64,000 bases of DNA, taken from the NCBI RefSeq assembly GCF_900110485.1, contig NZ_FODY01000020.1, positions 23,427 through 87,426 on the forward strand. Direction: 5' to 3'. This document shows, in pieces, positions 48,671 through 57,120 of this stretch; the first letter of the stretch is position 1; each line of letters begins with the position of its first letter. Under the pieces are notes generated by a model. It was not told the DNA's origin. It saw nothing but the letters and a program-made list of their open reading frames with translations, and ran no database searches. Position numbers and translations under genes: made by a program. The stretch comes from Propionispora vibrioides (lineage in GTDB: Bacteria > Bacillota > Negativicutes > Propionisporales > Propionisporaceae).

Positions 48671-48937
48671 ATGTCGATTTGGAGTAAGGCTGATTTTCAG
48701 CAAGTAAGAATAACGATACAGGGCGATGTCCTGGCGGAGCATCTGGAACTGTTAAAGAACTACCTTTTAGACAGGCTGCACTATGGCTACCGGCGTATTT
48801 TTTTGGATATGAATGCCGTGCAGTCTTTTCATCCGGCCTTGATCCAGTTGTTGGTCTATATCCGGCGTCAGTTTGATAAACAGGGCGGTAAACTTTCCAT
48901 TGAATACCGTGACGGCATAATTGGGGAGTGGAATTAG
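48671..48937 (+). CDS. STAS-like small protein
   Basis: An 88-residue protein resembling a STAS domain: VRITIQGDVLAEHLELLKNYLLDRL and RRIFLDMNAVQSFHPALIQLLVYIRRQFDKQGGKLSIEY. Lacks the clear phosphorylatable Ser of anti-anti-sigma factors (VQSFHPA in its place is possible). AGGAGGG upstream. Probably iron-regulated with the following flavodoxin. Confidence 0.6.
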   Translation: MSIWSKADFQQVRITIQGDVLAEHLELLKNYLLDRLHYGYRRIFLDMNAVQSFHPALIQLLVYIRRQFDKQGGKLSIEYRDGIIGEWN

Positions 48938-49045
48938 TGCCTTGTCAGCCTTGAAAAGGTAGAAGCATGGCAGATAAGGTACTGGCCAAAAGAGTTATCG
49001 TGAAAAGAGTACATAAAAATAAGAATACTTAAGGAGGCGTTTCTG

Positions 49046-49474
49046 ATGAAGCAAGTTACAGTCGTTTACTGGAGTGGAACAGGCAATACCGAATTGATGG
49101 CGAAAGCGGTCGCCGAAGGAGCGAAAAGTGCAGGCGCTACCGTGAAGCTGCTTTCGGTGGAGGATGCGTCGCCGGAAGAAGTGTTGGCTGCTGATGCCAT
49201 CGCATTAGGTTGCCCGGCGATGGGTGACGAGGTGCTGGAGGAAAGCTTCATGGATCCCTTTGTGGAGGCGTTGGAAGGCCAGGGGATTGAGGGGGCTGCA
49301 CTGGCTCTCTTCGGCTCTTATGACTGGGGTGATGGCCGTTGGATGCGGGAATGGGAAGAGCGGATCACGGAGCATAAGGCCAAAGTCGTGGGAACGTTAA
49401 TTATTCATAATACGCCGGACGAAGAAGGTTTGGCCGAGTGCCGGACCCTGGGCGAAAAGCTGGCCGCTCAGTAA
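49046..49474 (+). CDS. Flavodoxin
   Basis: A 142-residue flavodoxin with the FMN phosphate loop WSGTGNTELMA, GCPAMGDE at the 50s-60s loop and FGSYDWGDGRWM at the FMN-contact loop. Flavodoxin replaces ferredoxin under iron limitation, which fits the Fur box 410 bases upstream. AAGGAGGCG precedes the ATG. Confidence 0.94.
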   Translation: MKQVTVVYWSGTGNTELMAKAVAEGAKSAGATVKLLSVEDASPEEVLAADAIALGCPAMGDEVLEESFMDPFVEALEGQGIEGAALALFGSYDWGDGRWMREWEERITEHKAKVVGTLIIHNTPDEEGLAECRTLGEKLAAQ

Positions 49475-49515
49475 ATTGCTTTCCAATCAATAAGAATCAG
49501 GGATAGGAGAAGGTT

Positions 49516-50160
49516 ATGATGCCGCAAAATGTAATGCAAGAGGAGACAACTGCCATAGCCGGGCAAAACCAGCCTAAAAAAGACCGGTTCTTGCGCTGGC
49601 TGGCAGTTGAACTGGCACCCACTTTGTGTGGCAGTAAGCCGTCGACCATTTTATCACTGATTAATACAAAATCACAGCAAGCTCTTTCGCTTTGGCGGGA
49701 ATATGGCAAAGCCGTTTTTTGTGATGCCGGAGTTCGGACGTTATCGTTGCGCAGCTTTGCCGATAGGGAATGCGTGCTGTTCTATCGGCCCGATACGTTG
49801 CTGTGGTGCATAAACCGGCCTGCTTACCGGGCCTTTCTGGAAAACCTGGGCTATCCCGTAGAGCAGGGCAGTGAGGCTTGTCTGGCGGTGCTTAAAGCGC
49901 GTTTTCACCAGTGCTGTCCGCATGAAATCGGGGTTTTTTTGGGGATTCCCCTTAAAGATGTGTTGGGCTTTATGGGGATGATCTCATTAAGAGAAACCTG
50001 CCGCCGGGATTGGTGCATTTATGGCAATCCGGAGGAATCGATTGCTGTTATTGAACGCTTTGCCCAGGATCGGACCCATGTGGAGCGGCTGCTGGCGATC
50101 GGTTTTTGTCCGGTGGAGATTATCTGCCGGGGAAAAGAGCGTTTGTCCTATACGGCATAA
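49516..50160 (+). CDS. DUF3793-family protein
   Basis: A 214-residue protein of the DUF3793 type: ELAPTLCGSKPSTILSL, FYRPDTLLWCINRPAYRAFLENLGYP and HEIGVFLGIPLKDVLGFMG. The family often sits beside flavodoxin and iron genes in Firmicutes; function is not known. Start ATG follows AGGAGAAGG. Likely cotranscribed with the flavodoxin. Confidence 0.8.
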   Translation: MMPQNVMQEETTAIAGQNQPKKDRFLRWLAVELAPTLCGSKPSTILSLINTKSQQALSLWREYGKAVFCDAGVRTLSLRSFADRECVLFYRPDTLLWCINRPAYRAFLENLGYPVEQGSEACLAVLKARFHQCCPHEIGVFLGIPLKDVLGFMGMISLRETCRRDWCIYGNPEESIAVIERFAQDRTHVERLLAIGFCPVEIICRGKERLSYTA

Positions 50161-50179
50161 TGGCAAGTATTGCTGCAAG

Positions 50180-50212
50180 GTCAGCCGGCCCGGAAGGGGC
50201 CGGCTGTTTTAT
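50180..50212 (+). terminator. Intrinsic terminator
   Basis: CAGCCGGCCC pairs with GGGCCGGCTG and is followed by TTTTA, just after the DUF3793 gene. Confidence 0.85.
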
Positions 50213-50234
50213 ATGACCGGAAAGATTAATTCGT

Positions 50235-50316
50235 CTAGAGCATGTAAAAATTAACGAAGTACGCATAAAAAGCACTACCAGGAGACGTTTCGGACAGGCT
50301 GAAAACATGTTCTAAA
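50235..50316 (+). repeat. Repeat C copy 2
   Basis: AGAGCATGTAAAAATT...ACGAAGTACGCATAAAAAGC...CTGAAAACATGTTCT. The ends AGAGCATGT and ACATGTTCT are inverted. The interior resembles 34040-34100. Confidence 0.6.
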
Positions 50317-50318
50317 TA

Positions 50319-50373
50319 AACAGCAAGGCTCTTGTTTTTCTCATAGGAGAAGACAAGAGCCTTGCTGTTTTTA
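50319..50373. terminator. Bidirectional intrinsic terminator
   Basis: AACAGCAAGGCTCTTGT pairs with ACAAGAGCCTTGCTGTT, T-rich on the + side and A-rich before, between convergent genes. Confidence 0.85.
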
Positions 50374-50399
50374 TACGTATAAAATAGGAAGTCGTTTGG

Positions 50400-50624
50400 T
50401 TAGCCGTTTACCGCACCTTGCTGTTTTTCAGCAATCAAATCTTCCAGACGTTCTTTTTGCCGCAGTAATTCTTCCAAGGGAGGTTCCGCCGGAACGCTTC
50501 CCGGTTGAATGGGCAGCAGAGGAGTAGCACTGCGGGCTGCTTGTTCGCTCATCAGCTTGTAGCCGAAAGCTCCGGCGATGGTGCCAACAACCAGGCCAAT
50601 CCAAAAATCGCTTCTTGTGAACAT
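50400..50624 (-). CDS. Small membrane-anchored protein, YtxH-like
   Basis: A 74-residue protein: MFTRSDFWIGLVVGTIAGAFGYKLM gives one N-terminal helix with GxxxG spacing, followed by a Pro-rich stretch and a charged helix (LEELLRQKERLEDLIAEKQQG). ATG 50624 has AAAGGGGG upstream. Downstream of the metal P-type ATPase, beyond a family A repeat. Function unknown. Confidence 0.65.
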   Translation of the reverse strand: MFTRSDFWIGLVVGTIAGAFGYKLMSEQAARSATPLLPIQPGSVPAEPPLEELLRQKERLEDLIAEKQQGAVNG

Positions 50625-50645
50625 TCGTTTCACCCCCTTTCTTAG

Positions 50646-50781
50646 AACCACTGATTTATTCGCACTGTATGCCTGACGGTGTCAGCAAAACCTTAAAATA
50701 GCTAGGCTTTCTTTCAGTTTTACTTCCCTGCCAGATGAAAAAAGCTCCCGTCATGCCGACAGGCTCATAAAAGCAGCGGTT
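50646..50781 (-). repeat. Family A repeat (A5), inverted orientation
   Basis: Ends AACCACTGATTTATT and ATAAAAGCAGCGGTT are inverted. The interior carries the reverse complement of the A family blocks in shortened form. Confidence 0.75.
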
Positions 50782-50799
50782 CCTTAAGCACCTGCTTTT

Positions 50800-52905
50800 T
50801 TATTGGGAGTTCTTCTTTGGCAGCAGCAGTCTGGCGCTGTTAAGAACGACGCCAATGGTAGCAGCGTTATGAATCAGGGCGGAAACCATTGGATTAGTAC
50901 GCCCGACTGCACCGAGCAGCATAGCTGCTGTATTTACGGCAATGGTAGCGGAAAAATTTTGCCGGACAATATCCATAGTCGTTTTGCCAAGTGAGACCAC
51001 TTCGGAGAGCACCAGGGGATCTTCAGAGTTAATGGTAATGGCGGCGGATTCCACGGCAATATCGGTACGCCGGCCGCCCATAGCTACGCCTACATCGACA
51101 AACGCCAAGGCCGGCGCATCGTTGATGCCGTCACCGATCATCAGAACTTGTGACCGGCGTTGCAAACGGGTCACCAATGTGGCCTTATCCTCCGGCAGGA
51201 CACCGGCATGGTAGGCATCCAAATCCAAGGTGGAAGCTACATGTTTGGCCACTGCCTCGGTATCGCCGGTAATCATCACGACTTCATCGACGCCGCGACG
51301 CCGCAACTGATTGATTGTTTTCTTCCAGGTAGGGCGGATGGGATCGCTGACAATGAGCAAGCCCAATAGCTCCTGTTCCCGGGCGACAAAGATCAGATTA
51401 TAACCGTGGTCGGCTGCGAAATCGTAGTCGAGGGCTGTCATCGTCACGTCGTTTTCCTTCATGAAACGGAGGCTGCCCACTAGTATCTGTCCGCCGCGAA
51501 ATCCCTTGAAATCAGGGATTTCCGCCCGAATGCCGTGGCCGACAATCGTTTCGGTATGTTTATGAGGCGGTATATCCCAGCCTTTATCGGAAACATATTC
51601 TAAGATGGCGGAAGCCAGCGGATGGGCGGAATGATATTCAGCGGAAGCGGCCAGTAACAATAGCTCCTCTTCCGGTACTTGCTCGGCTGTTTGAATGGCA
51701 ATAACTTGGGGTTTGCCTACCGTAATAGTGCCTGTCTTATCGAGAACGACCGTATCGATACTTGCCAGAGCTTCGATATAGTTGCCGCCCTTAACCAGGA
51801 CCCCACGGCTGGCTGCCTGTCCAATTGCCGCCGAAATAGCAGTGGCGGTGGAGAGTTTCAGACCGCAGGAAAAGTCAATAAACAGCATATTCAGGACGCG
51901 TTGCCAGTCTTTGGTGATACCGTAGACGAGACCGGCGGCAATGAAGGATATTGGCACCAGCATATTAGACATCCGGTCGGCGAAGTTCTGGACCGGAGCC
52001 CGGCGTGTCTGCGCCTCCTCAACCATATGGACGATACGGGCCAAAGCGGTATCGTCGCCGACCTTTTCGACCAGTATCATCAGATAACCGTTTTGCAGAA
52101 CGGTTCCTGCATATACATAATCACCGATAGTTTTTTCAGCCGGGACATATTCACCGGTGATGGAGGATTGATCCACGGCGGCGGCTCCGGCGATAACTTT
52201 GCCGTCTACGCATATTTTTTCGCCCAGATGAACGCTGACCCGGTCTCCGGCTTTAATGCTTTCCAGGCTGACTTTGATTTCATGACCATCTGTTTCGGCT
52301 TTCCAGACAAACTGCTGGTCCAGATGCAAAAGCTGCGAAATATGCTTACGGGCCCGTTCGGCCGTATAAGTGGTCAGCATCTCAGCAAAATTGGACAGGG
52401 AAAGCAAGGTCAAGCTGGATTCCGGTTTGCCGCCAATAATAGAAGCAAAAACAGCCGTTGTAGTCAGCGTGTCGGCGTTCGGCTGGCGATCAACGGCTAA
52501 ACTACGGATGCCGCTCACAATGAATTTGCGGGCGGCAAACAGGACATAAGCGCTCCGGGCGAGCTGCAATGTGGAAAATAAACCGGGAGAGGCCATACGC
52601 AGCAACTGAAAGCCGACTAAGCCGATGCCGGATAATATGGCATCGCGACGATATTCGGCAAATTCCTCGTTCGGGTCATACTGAGGGGCCGGCCGGGGTG
52701 TCGGTTTGCTGAGCAGAGCCCGGTTCAGTATTTGCTGCAATTGTTGAACCGGTAACGTGCCGGCATAATGAATGAACAGCTTTCCGGTATGGTCGATATA
52801 GGCACTGGCTATGGATGGCAACTGGCGGATGGTTGCCTCCAAGAGGGCCGCATTGCGCCCGGCAAGGCTGCTGCCTAAAGGAACGACCAGAGATTGATAG
52901 ACCAT
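50800..52905 (-). CDS. Metal-translocating P-type ATPase with SCG motif
   Basis: A 701-residue P1B-type ATPase. An HMA-like N-terminal segment (ASAYIDHTGKLFIHYAG) precedes membrane helices, the actuator TGEYVP, the phosphorylation site DKTGTITVGKPQ (Asp389) and the hinge MIGDGINDAPALAFVDVGVAMG. The metal-site motif in the sixth membrane segment reads DFSCGLKLS (Cys347) where CPC is usual, so selectivity cannot be taken as copper or zinc. Start 52905 overlaps the preceding gene's stop. Fur box upstream suggests iron, manganese or haem-related metal handling. Confidence 0.9.
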   Translation of the reverse strand: MVYQSLVVPLGSSLAGRNAALLEATIRQLPSIASAYIDHTGKLFIHYAGTLPVQQLQQILNRALLSKPTPRPAPQYDPNEEFAEYRRDAILSGIGLVGFQLLRMASPGLFSTLQLARSAYVLFAARKFIVSGIRSLAVDRQPNADTLTTTAVFASIIGGKPESSLTLLSLSNFAEMLTTYTAERARKHISQLLHLDQQFVWKAETDGHEIKVSLESIKAGDRVSVHLGEKICVDGKVIAGAAAVDQSSITGEYVPAEKTIGDYVYAGTVLQNGYLMILVEKVGDDTALARIVHMVEEAQTRRAPVQNFADRMSNMLVPISFIAAGLVYGITKDWQRVLNMLFIDFSCGLKLSTATAISAAIGQAASRGVLVKGGNYIEALASIDTVVLDKTGTITVGKPQVIAIQTAEQVPEEELLLLAASAEYHSAHPLASAILEYVSDKGWDIPPHKHTETIVGHGIRAEIPDFKGFRGGQILVGSLRFMKENDVTMTALDYDFAADHGYNLIFVAREQELLGLLIVSDPIRPTWKKTINQLRRRGVDEVVMITGDTEAVAKHVASTLDLDAYHAGVLPEDKATLVTRLQRRSQVLMIGDGINDAPALAFVDVGVAMGGRRTDIAVESAAITINSEDPLVLSEVVSLGKTTMDIVRQNFSATIAVNTAAMLLGAVGRTNPMVSALIHNAATIGVVLNSARLLLPKKNSQ

Positions 52906-53432
52906 TAGTTTCGTCCTTTCATTAGAGAATAAGCCCACCAGAGAAGCTGATAGCCTGACGGACGGTAGGTGGCTGTTGCCCAAAGTTTCTGGCTGCCCCA
53001 GATAAGGAAAAACATTGCCAGTACGGTCCTGATGTCCAGCGTCTTTTTACTGTGTTCCAGCAGGCTGTGGTTTAAGCGGCGGACCTTGCGGCGAATGGTG
53101 TGGCCGACCTGCCCGTAAGCAGACTGCGGGGAAGGCTGCTTTTGCACTTGATCGAGATAAGCTGTTAGCTGGTCAATGATGGAGGAATCACAAGTGTACT
53201 CAATCAGAATATTGCCGGTTTCGGCGGTAAACCCGATTTTTTTCAGCCCCGGTATGTAAGGCAAGGCGCGCTGCCAGGTTTGGATAAGCGCGGGATTGTG
53301 AAGCAAGGCACTGTGATGGTAACGCCGTCTTCCCGGTAAAGCGTGAAGAAGCTCAAAACCTTTGTCTTTAAGTAAATGGTGTAAACGGCGGCCTGCGGAA
53401 ATTCCCAGAGCTAAACCAGTGAAATATGTCAT
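52905..53432 (-). CDS. HMA2-type heavy-metal-associated domain protein (1)
   Basis: A 175-residue protein: a membrane-proximal start (MTYFTGLALGISAG), then an HMA-like fold without the CXXC pair (HALPGRRRYHHSALLHN, IGFTAETGNILIEYTCDS), then a C-terminal helix (VLAMFFLIWGSQKLWA). Follows another HMA2 gene by 8 bases and overlaps the ATPase. Probably a partner or chaperone for the transporter. Confidence 0.75.
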   Translation of the reverse strand: MTYFTGLALGISAGRRLHHLLKDKGFELLHALPGRRRYHHSALLHNPALIQTWQRALPYIPGLKKIGFTAETGNILIEYTCDSSIIDQLTAYLDQVQKQPSPQSAYGQVGHTIRRKVRRLNHSLLEHSKKTLDIRTVLAMFFLIWGSQKLWATATYRPSGYQLLWWAYSLMKGRN

Positions 53433-53440
53433 AGTTCCAA

Positions 53441-53935
53441 CTACCTCCTGTAATGTGCCAAAGCAAACTGTTCCAATTCCTGCAGAAAGGGGCTGTCAGC
53501 CACTTTCTCGGGAGTATATTGCAGCAATATGGAGCCTGTTGCCGTGTTGACTGAAAAGCTGGCGAGCTCCGGAGCAGCCGTTAACAGACGGTTCAGTTCA
53601 GCGGCGACAGACTGGCTGTTCAGTAAATGCTTTGAGTAAAGGCGGATTCTGCCGGGAAGATAGTGCTGAACCTGAAGGGATTGAAGAAATTGTGAATGCC
53701 GGCTTGTTTGCATATAATTTTTATATTTGTTTAACCAACCCATCATTTCCTGCTCCTTTTTTAACATGCCTGCAAAGTGGTGACGGTGCTGCCAAGTATG
53801 GAACAGCGACAGCATGGCAAGACAAGAACCCAATAGGATGTGATAGCGCCTGCTGAACGGCAATGAGGCGAGATTTCCTAACAGGGATAGTAACAGGCCA
53901 GCGTTGATTCGCTCCCGTTTGTTACTTAAAAGCAC
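53441..53935 (-). CDS. HMA2-type heavy-metal-associated domain protein (2)
   Basis: A 164-residue protein with an N-terminal membrane hairpin (GLLLSLLGNLASL, HILLGSCLAMLSLFH) and an HMA2-like domain (HYLPGRIRLYSKHLL, FSVNTATGSILLQYTPE) lacking CXXC. GTG start with AAAGGGGG eight bases upstream. First gene of the Fur-boxed metal operon. Confidence 0.72.
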   Translation of the reverse strand: MLLSNKRERINAGLLLSLLGNLASLPFSRRYHILLGSCLAMLSLFHTWQHRHHFAGMLKKEQEMMGWLNKYKNYMQTSRHSQFLQSLQVQHYLPGRIRLYSKHLLNSQSVAAELNRLLTAAPELASFSVNTATGSILLQYTPEKVADSPFLQELEQFALAHYRR

Positions 53936-53957
53936 AAAACGGCCCCCTTTATATAAA

Positions 53958-53976
53958 TGATAATGATAATTATTTC
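53958..53976 (-). promoter_or_regulatory. Fur-type box ahead of the metal ATPase operon
   Basis: TGATAATGATAATTATTTC contains overlapping GATAAT hexamers of the Fur type, about 22 bases ahead of the HMA2 start codon on the minus strand. Confidence 0.7.
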
Positions 53977-54025
53977 GTCCTATTACTTAATTCTATCGGT
54001 GTTTGGTATGATTTGTCAATATATG

Positions 54026-54089
54026 AAAAAGCCTGTCCACACCGAAATTTCCCGGAAATAAAATTCCTGAAAAATTCCGCGGGACAGGC
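54026..54089 (-). terminator. Terminator of the 31-residue gene
   Basis: Read on the minus strand, GCCTGTCC pairs with GGACAGGC across about 43 bases and is followed by TTTTTCATAT. Confidence 0.65.
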
Positions 54090-54106
54090 AGCAGTAGAAT
54101 TGCGTC

Positions 54107-54202
54107 CTACCAGCAATAATAGTATTCGGTCAAAAACAGCAGGGCAAATAATATGGCCAGCAGCAGTGCATCGCAAAGACAATCGTTTTTTGCCAATAAC
54201 AT
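54107..54202 (-). CDS. 31-residue single-helix membrane protein
   Basis: An open frame encoding a start MLLAKNDCLCDA, a hydrophobic helix LLLAILFALLFLT and the tail EYYYCW. AAGGAGG lies eight bases before the ATG and a terminator follows, so it looks like a real small gene. It lies between the metal ATPase operon and feoB and is divergent from feoB. Function unknown; three Cys residues are notable. Confidence 0.65.
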   Translation of the reverse strand: MLLAKNDCLCDALLLAILFALLFLTEYYYCW

Positions 54203-54412
54203 AACTAAGGCCTCCTTATATTTATACAATTCATCTGAAAACTTCTTTTGAAATAATTTCACAAGGTAACGCTAAATGACATTTTTAGCAGTATATGTGG
54301 GATATTGCATAAGGTGACAGAAAACGGAAAGAAATCGGTTGCCAGGTACAAATAAACGGCAAATCACTCATGAAAATGAAATTATCAAAAAAGTTTTACT
54401 TTTTATAGTGTA

Positions 54413-54461
54413 TTGACAGATGCATAAAAATTATATATCATGTACGTGAAAATGATTATCA
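54413..54461 (+). promoter_or_regulatory. feoB promoter with Fur-type box
   Basis: TTGACA 54413-54418, 17-base spacer, TATCAT 54436-54441, and TGAAAATGATTATCA at 54447-54461 (13 of 15 to the 7-1-7 Fur consensus). A second, weaker match lies near 54371-54387. Confidence 0.8.
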
Positions 54462-54502
54462 ATATCTTGATTGTTTCTTAATGAAGTGCAGGAGGAGAAA
54501 GT

Positions 54503-56878
54503 GTGGAAAAAGCAAATGTGACTGTGGCTTTGGCCGGTAATCCTAACTGTGGTAAAACCACAATTTTTAATAACATTACCGGATCGCGTCAGCATATCGG
54601 GAATTATCCCGGCGTGACAGTAGAACGGCGGGAAGGGGTGCGACGGTTTTTGGACCGGGATTTGGTCATTGTGGATTTGCCCGGTACCTACAGCCTGACT
54701 GCCCATGCGTTGGATGAAGTGGTGGCGCGAAACGTTATTATCGATGAAAAACCGGACATTATCTTGAATGTAGTTGATGCATCCAATCTGGAAAGAAACC
54801 TGTACCTCACGGCGCAATTGTTGGAATTGGAACGGCCGATGGTTTTGGGCTTAAATATGACCGACGTGGCGCAAAGCATGGGACTGGAAATTCAGGACCA
54901 GGTGTTAAGTGAAAAACTGGGCGTAACCGTGGCGCGGACGATTGGTAACCGGAACCAGGGGACAGAAGATCTGCTGAAAGCGGTTGTCGACACAGCGGAT
55001 GTCAAGCAGGTCCGGAAATTTACTATTCATTACGGCACGCAGATTGAGGAAAAAATCAGTCAGATTATCACGGCATTGGAACCAATTGTGGATGCCAAAT
55101 ACCCGGTTCGCTGGCTGGCGGTTAAACTGCTTGAAAATGATGAAGACATTGTCAATATAGTAAGCAGTGTATCCGGTGGTGTGGCTGTTTGTTCTTCGGT
55201 TAAACAAATTAGAGAAGAACTTAAGGGCGTCTTGGGTGACGATCTGGAAATGATCATTGCCGAACAGCGTTACCGTTTTGCCGGAGAGCTATACCGGACG
55301 GTTACGAAAGTGAAAGGGTCGAATCAACTGGCTTCTTTCTCTGATAAAATCGATAAAATTCTTACTCATCGACTATTGGGCTTGCCTATCTTTTTCGGTG
55401 TCATGTGGTTATTATTTAATTTCGTATTCTGGGTTGGCGGTTATCCACAGGGCTGGATTGAAAACGGTACGGCCTGGCTGGGGCAAGCCGTGGGCAGTCA
55501 TATGGCGGACGGCGATTTGAAAGCCTTGATCCAGGATGGTATTATCGGTGGCGTAGGCGGTGTTATTACCTTCTTGCCCAATATTTTGTTATTGTTTTTA
55601 GGAATTGCTCTTTTGGAAGATACCGGCTATATGACCAGAGCGGCTTTTGTTATGGACCGGGTCATGCGCGGTGTTGGTCTTCACGGTAAGTCCTTCATTC
55701 CACTGTTATTAGGCTTTGGTTGCGGCGTACCGGCCATTATGGGGGCCCGTACACTGGAGAATCCGCGGGACCGGATGGTGACCATCCTGATTTCACCGTT
55801 GATGAGCTGTAGTGCCCGTTTGCCGGTGTATACACTTTTGATCGGAGCCTTCTTTGCTAAAGACTATGCGGGAACAGTGCTGTTCTCCATCTATATACTG
55901 GGGATTGTTCTCGCTGTGGTCATGGGTGTTATTTTCCGCAAGTATCTTTTTGCCGGCGAACGGGAACCTTTTGTTATGGAAATGCCTCCTTACCATATGC
56001 CGACCCTCAAAGGGGTTGCCGTTCATATGTGGGAACGCAGTGTACTATATTTGAAAAAAGCGGGTACCATTATTCTGGCTGTTTCAATTATTATCTGGTT
56101 TTTAAGCAATTACCCCAGCGAAGTTCCTTACAGCAAGGATTTTGATCAGGCTAAGACACAGGTGGAAGAACAATTTGAGGCGCAAATCGCCGAAACGATT
56201 TATCAGCCACTGGGTATTGAAAAATTAGAAGACAATCAGGATCTGGCCGATGCTGTACAGAAGATTGAGGATGTTGAGAAACAAACCGAAGAGGCTACGG
56301 CTGAGCTGGAAGAGGGAAGTCCTGAAATGGAAGCTCAGCAGCAGGAAAAAGAAGCTAAACTGGCTGAACTGGAAGCTCAGGTCCCTGATTTGTATCCGGT
56401 AGCGAAGCAATACTATGAGTTTGGGCAACAAAAGCAGGAAGAACTGGATAAACTGGACAAAGAACAAACAGGGGAAAAATTGGCCCAAAGTTATGCAGGC
56501 CAACTGGGCAAAGCGATTGAACCAGTGATTAAACCGCTGGGCTTTGATTGGAAAATCGGTGTTGGTCTTGTGGCTGGCTTTGCCGCGAAGGAAGTTGTAG
56601 TAAGTACGATGGGAACCATCTACAGTGTGGGTGGCGACGATAAGGATGCCGGCGCCCTGCAGGATGCATTGCAGGCCGACCCGACCTTTAATCCGCTGGT
56701 GGCTTATGCGCTGATGGTATTTGTCTTGATTTATACGCCTTGTATCGCAGCTCTTTCGGTTATTAAGCGGGAAACTAACTCCTGGAAATGGATGATCTTC
56801 AGTGCCGTTTATTCCACAGTCCTGGCTTGGGTTGTGACGTTTGCGGTATATCATATCGGTTTGATGCTGGGGTATTAA
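54503..56878 (+). CDS. feoB: Ferrous iron transporter FeoB with a large insertion
   Basis: A 791-residue FeoB. The N-terminal G domain has GNPNCGKTTIFNNITGS, the switch segment GNYPGVTVERREG and DLPGTYSL; then the membrane core with the GCGVPAIMGART and SPLMSCSARLPVY segments. Residues about 546-666 are a charged coiled coil (EEQFEAQIAE, KQTEEATAELEEGS, QQEKEAKLAELEAQ) inserted before SYAGQLGKAIEPVIKPLGFDWK. Typical FeoB proteins have a shorter loop there. No feoA is seen next to it. GTG start with AGGAGG upstream. Confidence 0.95.
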   Translation: MEKANVTVALAGNPNCGKTTIFNNITGSRQHIGNYPGVTVERREGVRRFLDRDLVIVDLPGTYSLTAHALDEVVARNVIIDEKPDIILNVVDASNLERNLYLTAQLLELERPMVLGLNMTDVAQSMGLEIQDQVLSEKLGVTVARTIGNRNQGTEDLLKAVVDTADVKQVRKFTIHYGTQIEEKISQIITALEPIVDAKYPVRWLAVKLLENDEDIVNIVSSVSGGVAVCSSVKQIREELKGVLGDDLEMIIAEQRYRFAGELYRTVTKVKGSNQLASFSDKIDKILTHRLLGLPIFFGVMWLLFNFVFWVGGYPQGWIENGTAWLGQAVGSHMADGDLKALIQDGIIGGVGGVITFLPNILLLFLGIALLEDTGYMTRAAFVMDRVMRGVGLHGKSFIPLLLGFGCGVPAIMGARTLENPRDRMVTILISPLMSCSARLPVYTLLIGAFFAKDYAGTVLFSIYILGIVLAVVMGVIFRKYLFAGEREPFVMEMPPYHMPTLKGVAVHMWERSVLYLKKAGTIILAVSIIIWFLSNYPSEVPYSKDFDQAKTQVEEQFEAQIAETIYQPLGIEKLEDNQDLADAVQKIEDVEKQTEEATAELEEGSPEMEAQQQEKEAKLAELEAQVPDLYPVAKQYYEFGQQKQEELDKLDKEQTGEKLAQSYAGQLGKAIEPVIKPLGFDWKIGVGLVAGFAAKEVVVSTMGTIYSVGGDDKDAGALQDALQADPTFNPLVAYALMVFVLIYTPCIAALSVIKRETNSWKWMIFSAVYSTVLAWVVTFAVYHIGLMLGY

Positions 56879-56904
56879 GTAGATCAATAAGGGAGGGATT
56901 CGTC

Positions 56905-57066
56905 ATGGAGACAATCATTTTGGCGCTTATCGGGTTCGGGGCCGTCGGTTTTGTTGTCCGCAAGATATGGATGACTTTTCAGGGGAAAAGTTCCTGCGGC
57001 TGCGGCAGCAGCTCCTGCTCCGGTGAAAGCGCGGACAAAGGTTGTTCTTGTTGTCCCCCAAAATAG
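56905..57066 (+). CDS. FeoB-associated Cys-rich membrane protein
   Basis: A 53-residue protein: one helix (TIILALIGFGAVGFVVRKIW) and a tail rich in Cys (SSCGCGSSSCSG, KGCSCCPPK). This matches the FeoB-associated small-protein family. GGGAGGG upstream of the ATG. 26 bases after feoB. Confidence 0.88.
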   Translation: METIILALIGFGAVGFVVRKIWMTFQGKSSCGCGSSSCSGESADKGCSCCPPK

Positions 57067-57120
57067 TGTGAGTATTCCCGGGCCGCGGCAGGCGGGTGTT
57101 GTTCAGGGGAGGCATCCTTC

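Noticed and set aside
48967..49032. A 21-codon basic frame (MADKVLAKRVIV...) between the STAS gene and flavodoxin
   Set aside because: Weak ribosome site and no further support; could be chance in a short gap.
51679..52500. Long plus-strand open frame of 273 codons inside the P-type ATPase gene
   Set aside because: It lies antisense to a gene with full family motifs, has no ribosome site and no recognisable domains; high-GC third positions of the real gene create it.
54013..54204. A 63-codon plus frame antisense to the small membrane protein gene
   Set aside because: No ribosome site, and the minus strand has a better start signal and a terminator.
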